Shown: positions 10,142 to 23,778 of the stretch, in pieces
Layout of the letters: the number at the start of each line of letters is the position of its first letter
How positions within the stretch are numbered: the stretch's first letter is position 1
Notes under the pieces: generated by a model
What the model was told of the DNA's origin: nothing
Seen by the model: the letters and a program-made list of their open reading frames with translations, nothing else
Database searches by the model: none
Translations under genes and position numbers: made by a program
Assembly (NCBI RefSeq): GCF_003590095.1
Contig: NC_039492.1
Span: 6,696,001-6,760,000, forward strand
DNA length: 64,000 nucleotides
Direction: 5' to 3'
Origin: Trichoplusia ni
Lineage: Eukaryota; Arthropoda; Insecta; Lepidoptera; Noctuidae

Positions 10142-13100
10142 TGTCTGCAGATAGACTTTTCTATCGGGAATTTTGATTTGGATTCGGCAGTCAGATAACT
10201 AAAGCCTTGTAGACAGGTAATCTATCTTAATATGCTTTGTTACGACAAATAGTCACGTCATATTCGTTTCGGCTTCTGGTTAATTCAGGTCAAGAGGCTT
10301 TTGCCAATCAGTGATACGTTTATGGTTTGCAAGCAGTGCCAGACAATACCGAGAGATTTTAAGTTTTGCCAATTAAATTGAATAGTTATCCCTTGGAAAT
10401 AGGATACATATTTCATTGCTTCAGATACAATCATGTAAGCGAAGACATCTAGAGTACGCAGATGTGTGCGTCATTATTGAAGTTTAAAGATTTCGTTTTT
10501 TCTTTATTCCTATTTATGATACGTACAAATGGATAATAAAATGCTTCATTTAAGTAATGCTATGATTAAATCAAGAATTCTATTCGGAAAATCCCATACA
10601 ATAATGCCTGATGAATTATTTATTTGATTATTAGTAATAAATTATAAATTATAATTGTTTAGCGACCTCATCCGCCTCACAGTTATCCATTGCTTACCGA
10701 AGGGTTACGTTTGATTCTTTGGTAAGTTTTAACAATATTTTCTACTTATATAATATTTTTACCTTTGACTTCGCATTCAATTAAAGCCAGTTCATACTAT
10801 TCGGAGTCGCGCCATTTATTGAGGGTTCCATAAAAATAGGCATACATGCTTACACCAAAAAATCATCAATATTGTAGCCGTAAGAAGCTACCAATAGCCG
10901 CTTAATCTCTTAGTTTATATCAATACACCAACCTTGCTGGTGTCGCGGCAGAAATCATTAGTTTGTGAAAACGGTCTGGCTATCACGGTTCATGAAATAC
11001 AGACTGGTACCAGACGGACAGACAGGAGTTTCAGTTACAGGATTTTGATAAAAGTTAAACACCACGAGTAGGTATACTACTACTCCACTTTTTCGTTCCA
11101 ATGGTACCACAATAAGAAGTTGGTAATAATATATTATGCCATAACAATATAACCATAATGCAAACATGCTTTAACAACTTTATTAAACTTACATAACATT
11201 ACAAACCGATAAACGGGCTTAAAAATGCAAAAAAGACCCTTATATTGCGTTATAAAGATTAAGATATTTGTCATTCAGACATCAACTATTACCTGTAGAA
11301 GTCTACCCACCAGGTAGAGCGGCGTTTTCTGGACTGAATCATTACTAGTTTAAGAGGAGGTTATATACCCTGTGATCATCATCCCCATTACCATCAGCCT
11401 TGAATAACCCACAGCTTCCATAGGTCTCCCTTTGATTATGCCAATCTCTTCGTGCTATCTTTTTTTATCGTCTGCCCATCTCATCTTCTGACGCTACTTA
11501 CAAACTATATGAACTAAAGTAATCTAAATGTTCCCACCTATTTTGATAACGCGTTCGTGAAAATATTTCAATAGATAAATATGTCTTGCCTTAAACAATG
11601 TGATAAGAGAACAATACGAGTGGTCACACTCGTCAGCGAAGAGTGTGCCAGTGATAATCGGCAAACACTTCAGATAAACTAGTTCGATACTGGACATCTC
11701 ACTTTAGGGATAAAGGGGATTATAGAAAACTTCATTCTCGAAAAAATTGAAAGTAAAAGATATTATACGGGTTTAGTGTATAGAGAGCGTTGTGGAGAGT
11801 AGTCAATTTTAGTCTAGTAACTGACATTATTATGATCGAAAAAAAACTAAATTAGAAAATGAAACTGAAATCGGATATATTCCAAATATTAAGGTAACCT
11901 TTATGCGCTTTACGTATTATTTTAGATTACCAGACTTAATACATACAAAACAGAAACTGTTCTTAAAAATATGCTTATTTTGATTTTCGGTAGAACAATA
12001 CGGATGCCAGAAAAATAATAGAGGTATACTGTTAACCCCTAGATATCATGATTAGCACAGAAGCTTTTCACACTATATCCACGACCAATATGAGCATATA
12101 TATTAGAATTGATGGGAATGTAGGAGGCAGCATTACACAGGTATATGAAACGCAATTTAACCGCTTATCTGCCGTGCGGGTCATAAAACTCGCATAGGCA
12201 CTGCCTACTATTGCATAACTACGCTTAGTTTTATTTGAAATAGCTCTCTACAAAATGCCTTTTTAATTATTTTCCTAGTGCGTATGTAGGACAAATAAGA
12301 GTTGATGGAAAACAATATCGAATCGTCATTGTCTGCTACTATTTTTATGTATTATATTTAGGCTCCCTAGTAGAAAATATTATTTTTTTCACCTATACGT
12401 GGTCATTATCCTCCCACGTGCATAAAGTGCTGCATTCTTGAGACATAATTTATTTCCTTTTTTGTTCCAAGAATTCCATTAGAATGAAACAAAGCTTAAC
12501 TACACAAAACTACAAAACTAAAATGTTTGGGAATTCGTATTCACGTCATTAAGACCCAAAAATATCAATAAGAGAGAAACCCAAGAAACAATTGCCAACA
12601 TGACTAGATGAATATAATTATGCGGAACCCGTCAAATGCAACACAAATTGCTTGTCGTTCGAAAACAAACATCGATATGGCATCAACACATTCACGTGAT
12701 AAGGGCTCAATGTGACTGCCACTTCAATCTGTCCACCCAGTTTAAAAAATATCAGATTAATTCTGACATTTACATCTGCTTGTTTAAAACAACCTTACGG
12801 TCCATTTTACCTGTTAGTCGAGTGTCAATAGTCTTTTACAATTTATTCGACAAATTAAAACGTCAAATGTAGTGCGCTAAGTAAAGTGAACAAACAACTA
12901 TTAATTATGAATTAGTTTTAGTAATTTAGTTGTCACTAATTGTTTCCTACAACTAACGCCGCTGGTGTTAATACGATAATTAGCTAGTTAGCGGGACAGT
13001 TGCAGGATTGCACTAATATTTAAACAAAGGTAAGTAATTAAGTGTTTAACTATGTTTAGAATTTACATTAGATAACTAGTAATGATGCAAAACAGTTTTC

Positions 13101-14590
13101 TAAATTGCCCACGGCATGTTGAATTTTAAACTTACAAGGTAACACACAAAAGAGGTAGTATTTGAGTTTAGGTTTCGCCACATACTTGCACGTCCAATAT
13201 TCGTAAATAACAATAAGGATACACTAAGAAAGGTTTCTGCGCAGCATTTTGGAAGCCCTAACTGACATTTTATTAGCTTGCCCTCGTTTGGTCAGTAAAG
13301 AGGTCAAATAAGTTATGGAATATTGAATTGATAAATTCTAATTACTTATGAGACTATTTTACAAAATCATTATTTAACCACTTCAGTTAAAGTAGTGGAC
13401 ATGTCAAACCTTCACGTTTTGTGTAGAGATAGGGGTTGCCCGCGGCTTCCTCTGCCTGGATTCAGATTATAGCTACAAAATCATTACACTAATTTATCTA
13501 AGTCGTATGAAAGCCTACGTATTAATGCAAGGCCAGCTACCTCCATACCAAATTACATCGAAATCAGTACATCTATTCGTAAGGAGGCAACAAATATACA
13601 CACACACTTACTTTCGAATTTATAATATTAGTGGCACACATCCATTCCTTTAAACCTTTAGATGTTCTAATAAGACTCAAGAGAGTTAGTTACACGATCA
13701 ATTCAAATTCTAACTTAGCCTATAAGTTATCGTCGGTCATCAATAATGCAATCGTAAAACCTGTTACGCCTAATCTAGATAGATTTAATTGGGAATTACG
13801 AACAGTTAAGTAGCTACTCAATAAGCAATCATTGTTAATTGCATGCGATATTATGTCCAATATTGTTTGTTTACCTAACGCAAGTCAAATTTAAAAGTGT
13901 GCCTACGTGACGTCAATCGTCAATATTTCATGGTCAATAATAGTTTTCTTTTCACGTTCGAGAAATACGAATTAAACTATGCATTAATAGTATTTTCAAT
14001 ATTCATTTCCTGCAGATAAACTACATTATCGTTGTAAAAAACAGTCAAGTGTTTTTCTGTTTCTTGACATCTCAAACTCCTACAAATAGGCTAAAGAAAA
14101 TCAATTAAACAATAAAATTGTTCATCCATTCAATTGATGACTGTCATATAACAACTTTTAACAGGAATAACATTAAATGTGAAAATTTTAACTATTTTAC
14201 TTTTAAGGTTCTTGACAGACGGACGGACAGAAATAGGGCTTTAGTTGTAGGGTTCCATTTTTTACCCTGTTAGGACGGAACCGGAAGTAGTCGATAAATT
14301 CACATTTTTATCCTTATTGTTAGGAAATATAGTTACAGGATAATAATAATAAAAATCAGATTTATAGCCAGTACTGCTAAAATAAGTTAATAAGCTATAA
14401 ATAATAATAGGTTCTTTACTTTTTTGTAATAAGTGTGATACCGTCACCAAGGTACCTACGTAATTAAGCATTACAATTAGTTTTTATCTATAATAATTAA
14501 ACAAACGAAAGGTGTTCAAACTGCTAATCAATGCGTTTGATAGCTATTTTGAACCAACGCACAGCAGGCAGCAAAATATTAACAATAATA
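10142..14590 (+). other. Intronic stretch with degraded interspersed repeats
   Basis: No exon was recognised. About 10960-11110 carries AGACGGACAGACAGG and related motifs from the common repeat described at 20480-21095. About 11370-11510 (CATCATCCCCATTACCATCAG onward, then CATAGGTCTCCCTTTGATTA) is a decayed copy of a widespread moth retroelement tail. About 14205-14285 carries the GACGGACGGACAG / GGGTTCC motif of the first family again. The rest is featureless AT-rich DNA. Confidence 0.4.
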
Positions 14591-14892
14591 TACACGGTGA
14601 TTTTTTAGTCGTCTTACAAAAGCAGCACAGTTCATGTATTCGACGTAAAATACCCCTAGGCGCGATTATTATTTTTTTATTATCAACTAAGATAGTAAGT
14701 ACGAAAAAAATTAAACAAGAGAAATCTGAAATATAATCTTAAAAATAATATAATGATAAATGATAGAATAAAAATTGCATTTTAAATTTATTAAAATCTC
14801 ATAAATACCTATTTTTTTATCATGAACGTGTTCTATTCATTAGATACATGAACTGGGCTGCTTTTGTAAGACGACTAAAAAATCACGGTGTA
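14591..14892. mobile_element. MITE with about 50-bp inverted ends, TA-flanked (Tc1/mariner-like)
   Basis: The left end (14591-14642) and right end (about 14840-14892) are inverted copies sharing GTGATTTTTTAGTCGTCTTA, then AAAAGCAGC and AGTTCATGTA, with one or two mismatches. Both ends terminate in TA, as expected for TA-targeting Tc1/mariner-type MITEs. The centre is AT-rich and codes for nothing. An open frame across the left arm is a shadow. Confidence 0.75.
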
Positions 14893-17289
14893 TACTGGAA
14901 CAAAAGAACACAAAACGCTGTAGAACTTTTCAATGATTTTTGTCTAACACCAAAAAGCTCAATGAGGAAACTTGAAACTGTTTTACCTTAAAGTACTAGT
15001 TCACCTTGATTCAATTTTTTTTTTATTTTATACTTCAAGATGTGATATAATACAGACATCTAAACCCAATTGTATCATTTTAAGTTGCACGTGACGCCTT
15101 AATTTTCCTCCTACCGCTTTACATATCATTAGACTGGTTGACATCATGTGATCACTTGATTACTTCAGATCTAACTCTTCAATAGACCTATCAAAGTTTC
15201 CATAGCATATCTAATCGAAATTATTTGTCACTGGCTGTGAATGTATAAGAGCTATACCTACAAAGCTATTTTGTATACTCGTTAGAGTACGGCTGTTGTT
15301 TTAAATGATATCATGAGCATTGATGAGTGAAACTAGTCTATTCGTTCCGAGCTCGAAGAATAAAAACAGGACTCTATCATTAAGGCTCCGCTGCTTATAA
15401 GTCCATCTGACACCAGGACACATCTCGTGTAGTAGCTAAACGGTGAAATATATCAGATGATACATTTCTTTTGCGAAACAACAAATAAACGTTAAAGATT
15501 GTTGTTGTTGTCAATCTAAGCCGATTTAATTTCCTTTAGCCGATTAGTGTACAATCTTCAGGGTCGCGAGCCGGTCTAAGACTATACCTATTTTTAATTA
15601 TATGTTAAAAAACGCGATCATCGTTAGATTAAAAGATAAAACTAAAGATTTTCTATTCCGTTCCTTTTCTTTGCTTCAATTACTTCATTTTCCCGTTTCC
15701 ATAAAATAGCAATCGCTATTATTCATTTTCTATGACATCGTTAGTAATATTGACATTCAGAAACGTTTTTTGAAGGTCTCTCTTCGAGTGTTGTATTTAT
15801 ATAACCTACTTATAGACAAGTGGGGATACTTGTCCTTCGCGAGACGTTTCAACAAGTCGCCTTATATTTTTCATGACCTAGGCACTGCATACACTGTAGT
15901 TACTTTGATATTCAACTCCCGTCATAGCCTATAGATAAAGTCGCAAGATTATGAGTTAGAGGAAACTAACCATAAAATGAAAATAGTGGATAGCCTCGAC
16001 ACACAGCAACTAGAATACGATCCTAAATAATGTGATGACTATAAAACCTAGCATTAATTGGTTACCGCATTTACTGTCGTGTATTTAATTCGATATTTAC
16101 TTTTTTCTAATTTTTACTCATATGTTGTATGTAAATTCAGTCTCAGGTAAAAAAAATATAGTAATAACGAAAAATTTTAACCAAAATGTTAGTTAAACTA
16201 ATGAGTTTGCAAGACTTTATATTGGGTAACCACTAAACCACCAATCACTTTTTATCTAGAAAATAACAGTATTTCTAATATTAACTTAATAACATAAGCT
16301 ATAACAAATCTAAAGCGAAAACAAACGTGGTAAAAAATGAAATCGGAAGAAATGTCGTTAAATTTTTCTGGTGTTCTTTTATAATAACACCTTTTACAAC
16401 CGTCACATCAAAAAGATACGCAGATCTCCAGAATTACTATAACATTCGTATGAAGAATTGGCCTAAGATAAACTAGCCCTCAGTAAGTCATATTTGTGAG
16501 TCCAACTAACTTCTGAACATCCAATTTGTCCTTAAATTAAGTATTCCAATTTCAAAAGGGGGGCTAAAAACAAATATTAGATTCCATTAATGATCTGATC
16601 TCAAACATTCTACTAAAAGGTCGTTTATTAGTCCCTATTAATATTTGAGTGTGAGTTTAATATTTCATGAATACTTAGTAATTTCATTTGGCTCTCGCTC
16701 GGGGAATTTCATATGTTCAAACGACAAGGACGACGCTCGTTATTCGACATCTTAATGTACCGTCGCAATATCACAAGACGAGCTTATGGTAAACGTATCA
16801 AATATATTTACATATAATATGTATGCTCGTAGATACAAGAGATGGTAATACATGTAAATAAGGAACACGACGTCTGAACGTCATACAGCTTACAAAAATG
16901 ATGCACTTACATTCTGCAAGTAGCTGCCGAGCAATAACAATCATCATTCGATAGCTCAAACGGTCCATTATCAATAGCCCACGGACTACATGAAAATTAT
17001 AGTACTACTATGTAAATAATATAATCATCATTTACCATAACACGCTAACGCAACGGTTTTAATGCTTCGTCTCTATTGTTTACGTGAGTTCTGTATAAAA
17101 CTCATGGTAGACGTGGAAATGCAGCAGTTGCGCCCAAGCTCCTACGTTTTTAACTTGTTTTTCCGGGTACCAAGTGGTCAGAATCTCGTGATAAAATTGA
17201 ATTAACACTAGCGTGATAATAATTGAAACAAAGACAATCCTTTATGTGTACTTATGTAGTTGACGTTAATTTTTAATTTTTTTGTGATT
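14893..17289 (+). other. Intronic sequence, nothing recognised
   Basis: AT-rich DNA with no supportable exon, RNA gene or clear repeat boundary. Confidence 0.45.
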
Positions 17290-17525
17290 GTTCACGTGCG
17301 AGGTTTGAGAGTATTGCTCGGTCGTGATCCCGAGAAACGAAGGGCGTCGAGTGAGAAAAACGTGGAGGTGAATTGGTGTCGAGTGCCCTTAGTCGGGGCG
17401 AGCACGTAGGCAGTCAGCTGAGTGGCGAGAGCCGGGGCTGTGCCGCCGCCGCCGCCGCCGGCGCGGCAGTCCGCCTGCGTCCACATCCGCGCTGAACTCC
17501 TCTCGTCCTTACCCTATCGCTGAAG
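17290..17525 (+). other. Putative non-coding first exon and promoter of the NHA-type antiporter
   Basis: This is an abrupt GC-rich island with a (CCG)n run at about 17442-17461. It ends at the consensus donor GAAG|GTATGC (17526). No Met-initiated frame leads through the donor, so it would serve as a 5' UTR exon. Spliced to 30402, translation would start at ATG 30423. A Gly-rich frame on the opposite strand is a by-product of the CCG run. Membership in this gene is inferred from strand and position only. Confidence 0.45.
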
Positions 17526-19322
17526 GTATGCTCTCGTGATTCGGGGATCGCGACAGCGATTAGGTGTCAATGTCGCGTGATAACATGGTTATCAACTCGC
17601 TCGGATCTAACATGTATTGTGCCTATTCATTATTGCATGTATCAGTGAAGTAATTTACGTTATATAGTAAATCATTTAGATCCTACATTATAATTTTGGA
17701 GTTGTACTAGAACGGTGGTCAATCATGTGCATAACTAGAATACACGCGTAGACGTGTTGGTACGTAATATTTTGTTTATGTGTTGTGGTACAATGCTTTA
17801 ATTATTTGAAAGGCTTTTTATGTGAATTAATTTAACGAGACTTTATATTTCGATGCATAAATAAAATATATTCAAACGCTACAGTTTTCGTATTAGTGTC
17901 CTAATCAATAAAATAACATTTCCAACTGCACAAACAACAGAATTCAACATTCTGCCGCTTTTATACTTGCATTCATATTATTTAAGTAGACAAAACAAAA
18001 AAAAAAACTATTTTATATAAAACAATTGTAATTATATGAAACGATGTTAAACAAACGTTGGTTCATAGATAAATGTTAATATATAAAACTGATACTTTGA
18101 TAGTTTACTTTTTAGCCATATCATCTTTGATTGGTCGGTGATTTAATCTAGTTTGAATTTGATTTATTGTATCCGTTCACCCTGCTCAAGCTATGGCTAT
18201 CAATTATGAGAAAAGTCGAAACAATACAACTAATCATAGCAATGTTTTTTAAACGTCTGTCATACATCTGCAGAAAATTAGTCATAACGACACATTGTTC
18301 GTGCAAATTTAAAGTTCACGTTGCGTAGGAACTTAAATGTTCTTTATATTTAAGTTCATTTTATTTTTCAAACATTTAATAGTATATTCGGGTATGCTGA
18401 TATAACTAATATGTCAATTTGTATTTTACAATAAAGCACACATCAGTTAAGCCAAGGAAAACCTTTTAATCCTGTCTATTTGTTTAAAAATATTTTGTAG
18501 AGTTTTTCTATTTAAGAAAGAGCTATTCTATACGTAATATACAAGTAGGTGTTATGATATAAGGAATGTAACTTATTATAAAAGAAACAAAGCTGTTTTA
18601 GGGTTTCAAGTCCCACTGGGTAAATCGGAACCTTAGTACTGAGGGTCCTGTCGGTAATCCCGCCTGTTGACCATGTCTGGCACTGGAGGTTTCTGTCAAA
18701 AATAAGTGACAAATATATTTGTAGGACCCGCCTTCATTTTTTGTCACCCATTTGTCTCTCTTATGCCTATTTTTAGGGAATCCTCAGAGTAGAAAACCGG
18801 TAATTTTTCTTGTTTGTATTTTTAGGCCTATTGAACAACTTTTTTGCACACATCATTGAGTTAAAAACGCGCCTACCCTTGACCAGTAGATGCAATTGAG
18901 ATAAATCGTACGTGATCCATAAAGTTATGTTTCTAGTATACAAAATTTTTCAATGTAACAGTGACATTTTTTTGCGCCCTCTATTTTATAATACCCTTTG
19001 TAATATTAAAAAAAAAAAACAAGTGATTGACAGCCATTTGGGTATTATTAATAAACCGACTTCAAAAATATTAGTTTCTTAATTTGACCTGTTTGTCAGA
19101 TTGTCATCTATTTATGTTTGTCCGCTATTATCTGGCGTTTGGCTAAGGCAATTTGGATGCGGTTTTCCAATGTGTATTTTTTACATTTAAGAGAAGGTTT
19201 TCGTGCTTTAGCCGACGCAAAAAAGGAGGTTCTGAGTTTGACCTGTAATTATTTTAACTGTTGATTTTGATGGGTTGTTTTTTGAGCCTACCATGACGTC
19301 TTAGATTTATATTATTTCAGTT
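17526..19322 (+). other. Intronic sequence with small repeat relics
   Basis: About 18595-18715 looks like a decayed, reversed copy of the repeat at 20480-21095. About 19060-19075 carries AACCGACTTCAAAAA, a common moth retroelement motif. No exon was recognised. Confidence 0.4.
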
Positions 19323-19684
19323 GCAAAAGCGTGACTAAGCTATAACTTTACAAGTCGATCGATCACAGGTTAAGCTAAGCTTAATACGGTCGCTCCATGG
19401 AGTGACCATCTACATAATATATGTCAAAATGAGTTCCTCCGTGTTTTGTGAAGCACGTTAAATTGTTGGTCCTCGCTGTTAGTACAACTATATGTTATTA
19501 ATATGTTTGACAGCCGTCACGGGTAGTTACAAGATAGAAAGTCTAACAAACAGTCTTACTAATTGCTATCGTCTTGCCAGGTTACATGATTGAGGAGGTC
19601 AGAGAGGCAGTTGCTCCTTGTAAAACACTGGTACTCATCTGCATCCGGTTAGACTGGAAGCCGACTCTAACATAGAAAAAAAAA
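19323..19684 (+). mobile_element. 5S-rRNA-like SINE, full length
   Basis: The head (19323-19411) contains GATCACAGGTTAAGCTAAGC and then GGAGTGACCATCT, which resembles the 3' half of eukaryotic 5S rRNA, including its internal promoter region (GTTAAGCA..., ATGGGTGACC). A family-specific body follows with GAGGAGGTCAGAGAGGCAGT and CATCCGGTTAGACTGGAAGC, then an A-rich tail (AAAAAAAAAG). The same head occurs better preserved at 63867-64000. The arrangement of a pol III head, body and A tail is that of a SINE. Confidence 0.75.
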
Positions 19685-20479
19685 GAAATTTATTGAATCT
19701 AATAAATTAATTCTCATGTCACTGTTTAGGTTGGTATTGATCGTTAGGTCTGAGAGTCCGACAACATCCATTTTCATACCCCTTTATTTTAGGAAATCAT
19801 CAAATGACTAGCTCCGCTCAACAAATCCGGAAGTGTCAAACTTATACTGACAAAAACCCACCCATGTTCCTTCCTTTAGACTTCGTGTACCGTGGCCACG
19901 GTAACCCTTGCGGACGATCCCACTGCCCTGGCACGATTTTTCGTACAAAAATAATATTTTATTTTTATTGTATTTTTTTCTGCTCTACCCATGGCAAAAC
20001 ACCGTTTGCTGGGACAGCTAGTAGTTTTATAAGGTTATAGAAATTACAGGAGTTCGCATCAAGTTGCAATAGTATTATTTTGCTCCTGGAGGACTACAAA
20101 CAGGAGCAAAAGGAAGGATTGTGATATACCTATATGATACACAATGAAATTGAAACCTTGTTTTGCGAGAGGTTTCACAAACATTAATGTCTCCCTCACA
20201 TAATTGAAAATACCTTGCCTTGGAATGATAAGATTTTTTCACGCCGGCTTTACCTTTTTTCGCTTTCCGTAGGGAAATAGTAGCAACGGAACCCCAATAC
20301 TAACCGTTCGTCCGTCTTTCCGACCTTGCTTCACCAAGCTTCTTTTTAAAAACCACGACAGCAGAAAGTTGAAAATAATTCGATTTCCTCAGTGTGTGCG
20401 ACTTCACTTGACCTGTTTTTTCATTTTCACTAGCTGTGGAGCTTACCTATTTATGGAAAGTTTTTAAAATTGTGTTTCC
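19685..20479 (+). other. Intronic sequence, nothing certain
   Basis: The stretch holds short repeat scraps (for example CGTACCGTGGCCACGG near 19888) and no supportable exon. Confidence 0.4.
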
Positions 20480-21095
20480 TTTTTAGAGTTCCGTACGTCT
20501 GAATACAAAAACGGAACCCTTATAGGATCACTCGTGTGTCTGTCCGTCCGTCACTTACAGTCAATTATCTCCGAATCTATTTGACCGATTAAGTTGAAAT
20601 TTGGTACACATATCAATTCCTGTGACCCAAACACAGAGGTGTGACGTGAGCAGATGAAATCTGTATATGGGTGGTCAGTTTTGGGGGGGAAGGGGAAAAT
20701 TAAAAAAAAAACTGAAAACTGCATCGTGTGGCATATCAAATGGTCTTGTTGAGAAGATCTTAAATGTATTTTTTTGTAATTTTAAAATAAATAGTTTCCA
20801 ATTTATTCAAGAAAATAGACGAAAATTGACCATTCCCCCCCTTATCTCCGAAACTACTGAACCTAAAATTTTGAAAAAAACACATAAATTAGTTTTCTCC
20901 TTATAGATTATAGGAAAACATATAAGAAGTCCATGATATTAAAATAACATGGTAAATCACTCAATATTGTGCGTACCAACTTACATTTGCAGGTGGGATG
21001 TGTGGGAGAACATATTTTTTAACTCCAAAAACATGATAGGTAACATCGTACGGAACCCTCTTCACGCGAGTTCAACTCGCACTTGTCCCCTTTTT
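20480..21095 (+). mobile_element. Interspersed moth repeat with GGAACCCT boxes and CTCGCACTT tail
   Basis: The left part reads AGTTCCGTACG, ACGGAACCCTTATAGGATCA and TGTCTGTCCGTCCGTC. The right end reads TACGGAACCCTC, then GCGAGTTCAACTCGCACTT and a T-rich end. This tract is very common in lepidopteran genomes, and partial copies lie near 10.96, 14.2, 18.6 and 27.64 kb in this window. No coding capacity was found. I cannot assign its class with certainty (a non-LTR retroelement 3' end is my best guess). Confidence 0.6.
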
Positions 21096-23479
21096 TAATA
21101 CGTATCACATGAGTGGGTCTTAAGAGCATTTCGCTTAATCGTCTAACCAACTGGCCATAAAACTTGGACTTTAATTATTTTAGTAAATACTATTTTATTA
21201 GTGGGCACGCATATCTAATCAAAAGTATTAAAATATATTCCATAAAGCCTTTCTCATCCTTTTTATTACATTTTTTTACTTTATCTGCCTCAGCTTCCCC
21301 TCGTATTTATTTGGCCAACATAAACACTCAAATACACGTCTAAATAACTACTTAAATATCTAAGAGATAAGATTCAAAATTGAAGACTCAGATCTCGTAG
21401 TGTAAGCAAGCTAGGTGTTGACACAGACTTTTCTACTCACTTGTGGAAAAATATCATTTTAAAGTAAGCAATCTATTTGTATAGTGGCGGTTTTTCCAAA
21501 GTATTATAAATGACCGTGATTAAAGAAGTCTACGAATTATCATTATCATTTGGACATTTCGTTACATACATTGTTACAGAAAAAAAGTTCATGCGTTATG
21601 TAGTAGTAAAAGTAAAGGAAAGACGATAAGAGAGTTACATTTTCAACAAAGCTTATTGCGAAAACTGAGCTTTGAATTACTCATATCCATTAAAAAAAAG
21701 TGCAATAAAAATTACGCAAACGATTGAATTGTTTACAATCAATAACATTTCACGTAAGTACCAAGATTCTTATCATTTATAAATAAATTCATTAATTGAA
21801 TCTATTTATAGCACATCCGATAGATTGCTCGATCTAAACAATCAATTTTGATATCTTTACAAAATATCATTAATTACAATTAATCGGTAAATATTGCTTG
21901 ATTTCATTGTTTGGCTGCTTTATACAGGGTGATTAGCAGTCATTTTGAAAATAGATTATATCTCAATTCCTTTTGAATGATCAATGTATGTGATACCGAT
22001 TAGTGACATCACGATGCAACAATGACATCAGGATTCATTGATTAAAAAAATGATGCAAAAGCAAAAACTATAGCTCTCGGTATACTAGATAATTATTCCC
22101 ATAGTCTCACAGGGATATATTTCTTGATGTTACTTTTTTTTTGTTTTGGAAATCCAATCCGTCACTATCGCTGAGGATTTTACAAAAAGTCACAATCACA
22201 CTCGCATGGGCTCAAACCTTAACCCAAACCCAGACTTGGAATAAGCAGATGTGGAACACACAAATATTTGCCCTACACGGAATAGACTCCGCGACCTCGC
22301 GCAGAATCGTTGTTGTCGTGATCACCCATACAACTTGACTATCCAGAAATATAATCACTCCTTTGTTACCCACTTTTTTATACAAGAAAATACACTTTTA
22401 ACACCTCTCCAAGGTGCATGCAAATGCCACAGCTGCGAATAGCGGATGTTCCCGCTACCTATTTCGAAGTAAAGTCACGCACCACGACTACTAATAAATT
22501 AACCGCTGATTACTTCATCGGATTAATTCTACCTATAGTTTCACTTGAATATTCATGATAAAATTGCAACTTTCATCGACATCATCGTTAACAGAAGCTA
22601 TTTAAAATATAGGTTATCCTTGCGCTTTTATTATATTTGAGGACAAAATTGAGCGATGTAGTTTATTGAGTACAATAGCACAATCCTACAATAGTCAATA
22701 AGTTCCCAAGGATTAAGTCCGTGCGTTGGTGTTCATACGTTAGCACTAATCCGAACAGGATTGCGATTTGAAATTTACTGAATTATCCCTTACGCATATG
22801 GTAAGCATTTATACCGCAGCTTGGATCGAACGTGAAAGTAGAATGTAATACAGCTTCTACAATAGAATAAAATGCAGAAGTTCACTTGTTTCCTTTGAAT
22901 AGCAGTATTTAAATGTTTTTACGGAAGCATAATGAACTGGGACCCCTTCAATAGTAAGTCATATTTCTAATTGTTATTACCTTGGGAGGATGGCCGTCAC
23001 GCAAGCGAAGTTACGTATCTCTAAACGGAATAAGAATATTAATCACAAAGGAAAAGTACAAAGTTGTATCCTATTCTCATAATTGTTTCGAACCATACAA
23101 TTCACTAGAACTTCACAGCTACTAATACAACAAATCATTGTTAGAACATCATAAGAGTTGATTTAATTATGTCTCGAGTGATCGCATTTCTATTCGTTGG
23201 CTCGTCTTCTCATCATTGGCCTTATACGTTTATATTGTATAATTGAGTTCTATGTCTCAGCGTAATTGTGTCTTAATTGATCCCAATGTTCCCCGATTAT
23301 TCATGTGAGCAAGTCCAGCGAACAGTTTCAATATATAATGTTGCTATTTGAATATGTGTGGTCGTAGGAAGAAGTTACCTCGACCCCATTCCTAATAGTT
23401 AAAACATAATAATAAGTTTTACACAAACGTGAATATAGTGTGTAAATAAAGATTTTCTGTGTTGCAAAATACATGGTTG
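21096..23479 (+). other. Intronic sequence with a tRNA-like repeat relic
   Basis: About 22140-22340 resembles a decayed SINE or helper repeat (CCCAAACCCAGACTTGGAAT, then a GGAATAGACTCCGCGACC box reminiscent of a tRNA B box). No exon was recognised elsewhere. Confidence 0.35.
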
Positions 23480-23778
23480 ACACTTGTTTGTGAATTCGTA
23501 TTGTTGGGAGTGTGTCGTTATTTAATGGTGATTGTGATCCAATTGACATGGATGGGAGCAGGCGAGGCGATGCAGCGACCAAGCGGGTTGGCTGCGGTAT
23601 CATCGCGTAGTAGTGGCATGACATACGTAATCGACAGGACGCGAGCCACCGTCCTCATAGCAATAGCCATGCTCTGTTAATTGTTGTTTATCAAACACTA
23701 TTAATATTTAGAGCTACTGAGTAGTATTGAAGCCTAGTTTGGCCCAGTGACAGTGAAATTATCAACCGCAGCAACATG
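23480..23778 (+). CDS. Candidate first exon of the antiporter ending in a start codon
   Basis: This GC-richer stretch ends CAGCAACATG|GTTAGT, so the last three bases of the proposed exon (23776-23778) are an ATG in phase 0. Spliced to 30402, this gives M-VRKTSIR-MTAIKEY and a 698-residue antiporter. The donor GTTAGT is acceptable but not ideal. The upstream part holds several short ATG frames and would be 5' UTR. Only the final codon would be coding. The 5' border is a guess. Phase agreement and position are the whole case. Confidence 0.38.

Noticed and set aside
17292..17486. Gly-rich - strand frame over the CCG run
   Set aside because: By-product of the trinucleotide run in a putative 5' UTR exon.
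22130..22440. tRNA-like boxes (CCGCGACC and similar)
   Set aside because: No cloverleaf can be drawn. Best explained as a decayed SINE or other repeat relic.
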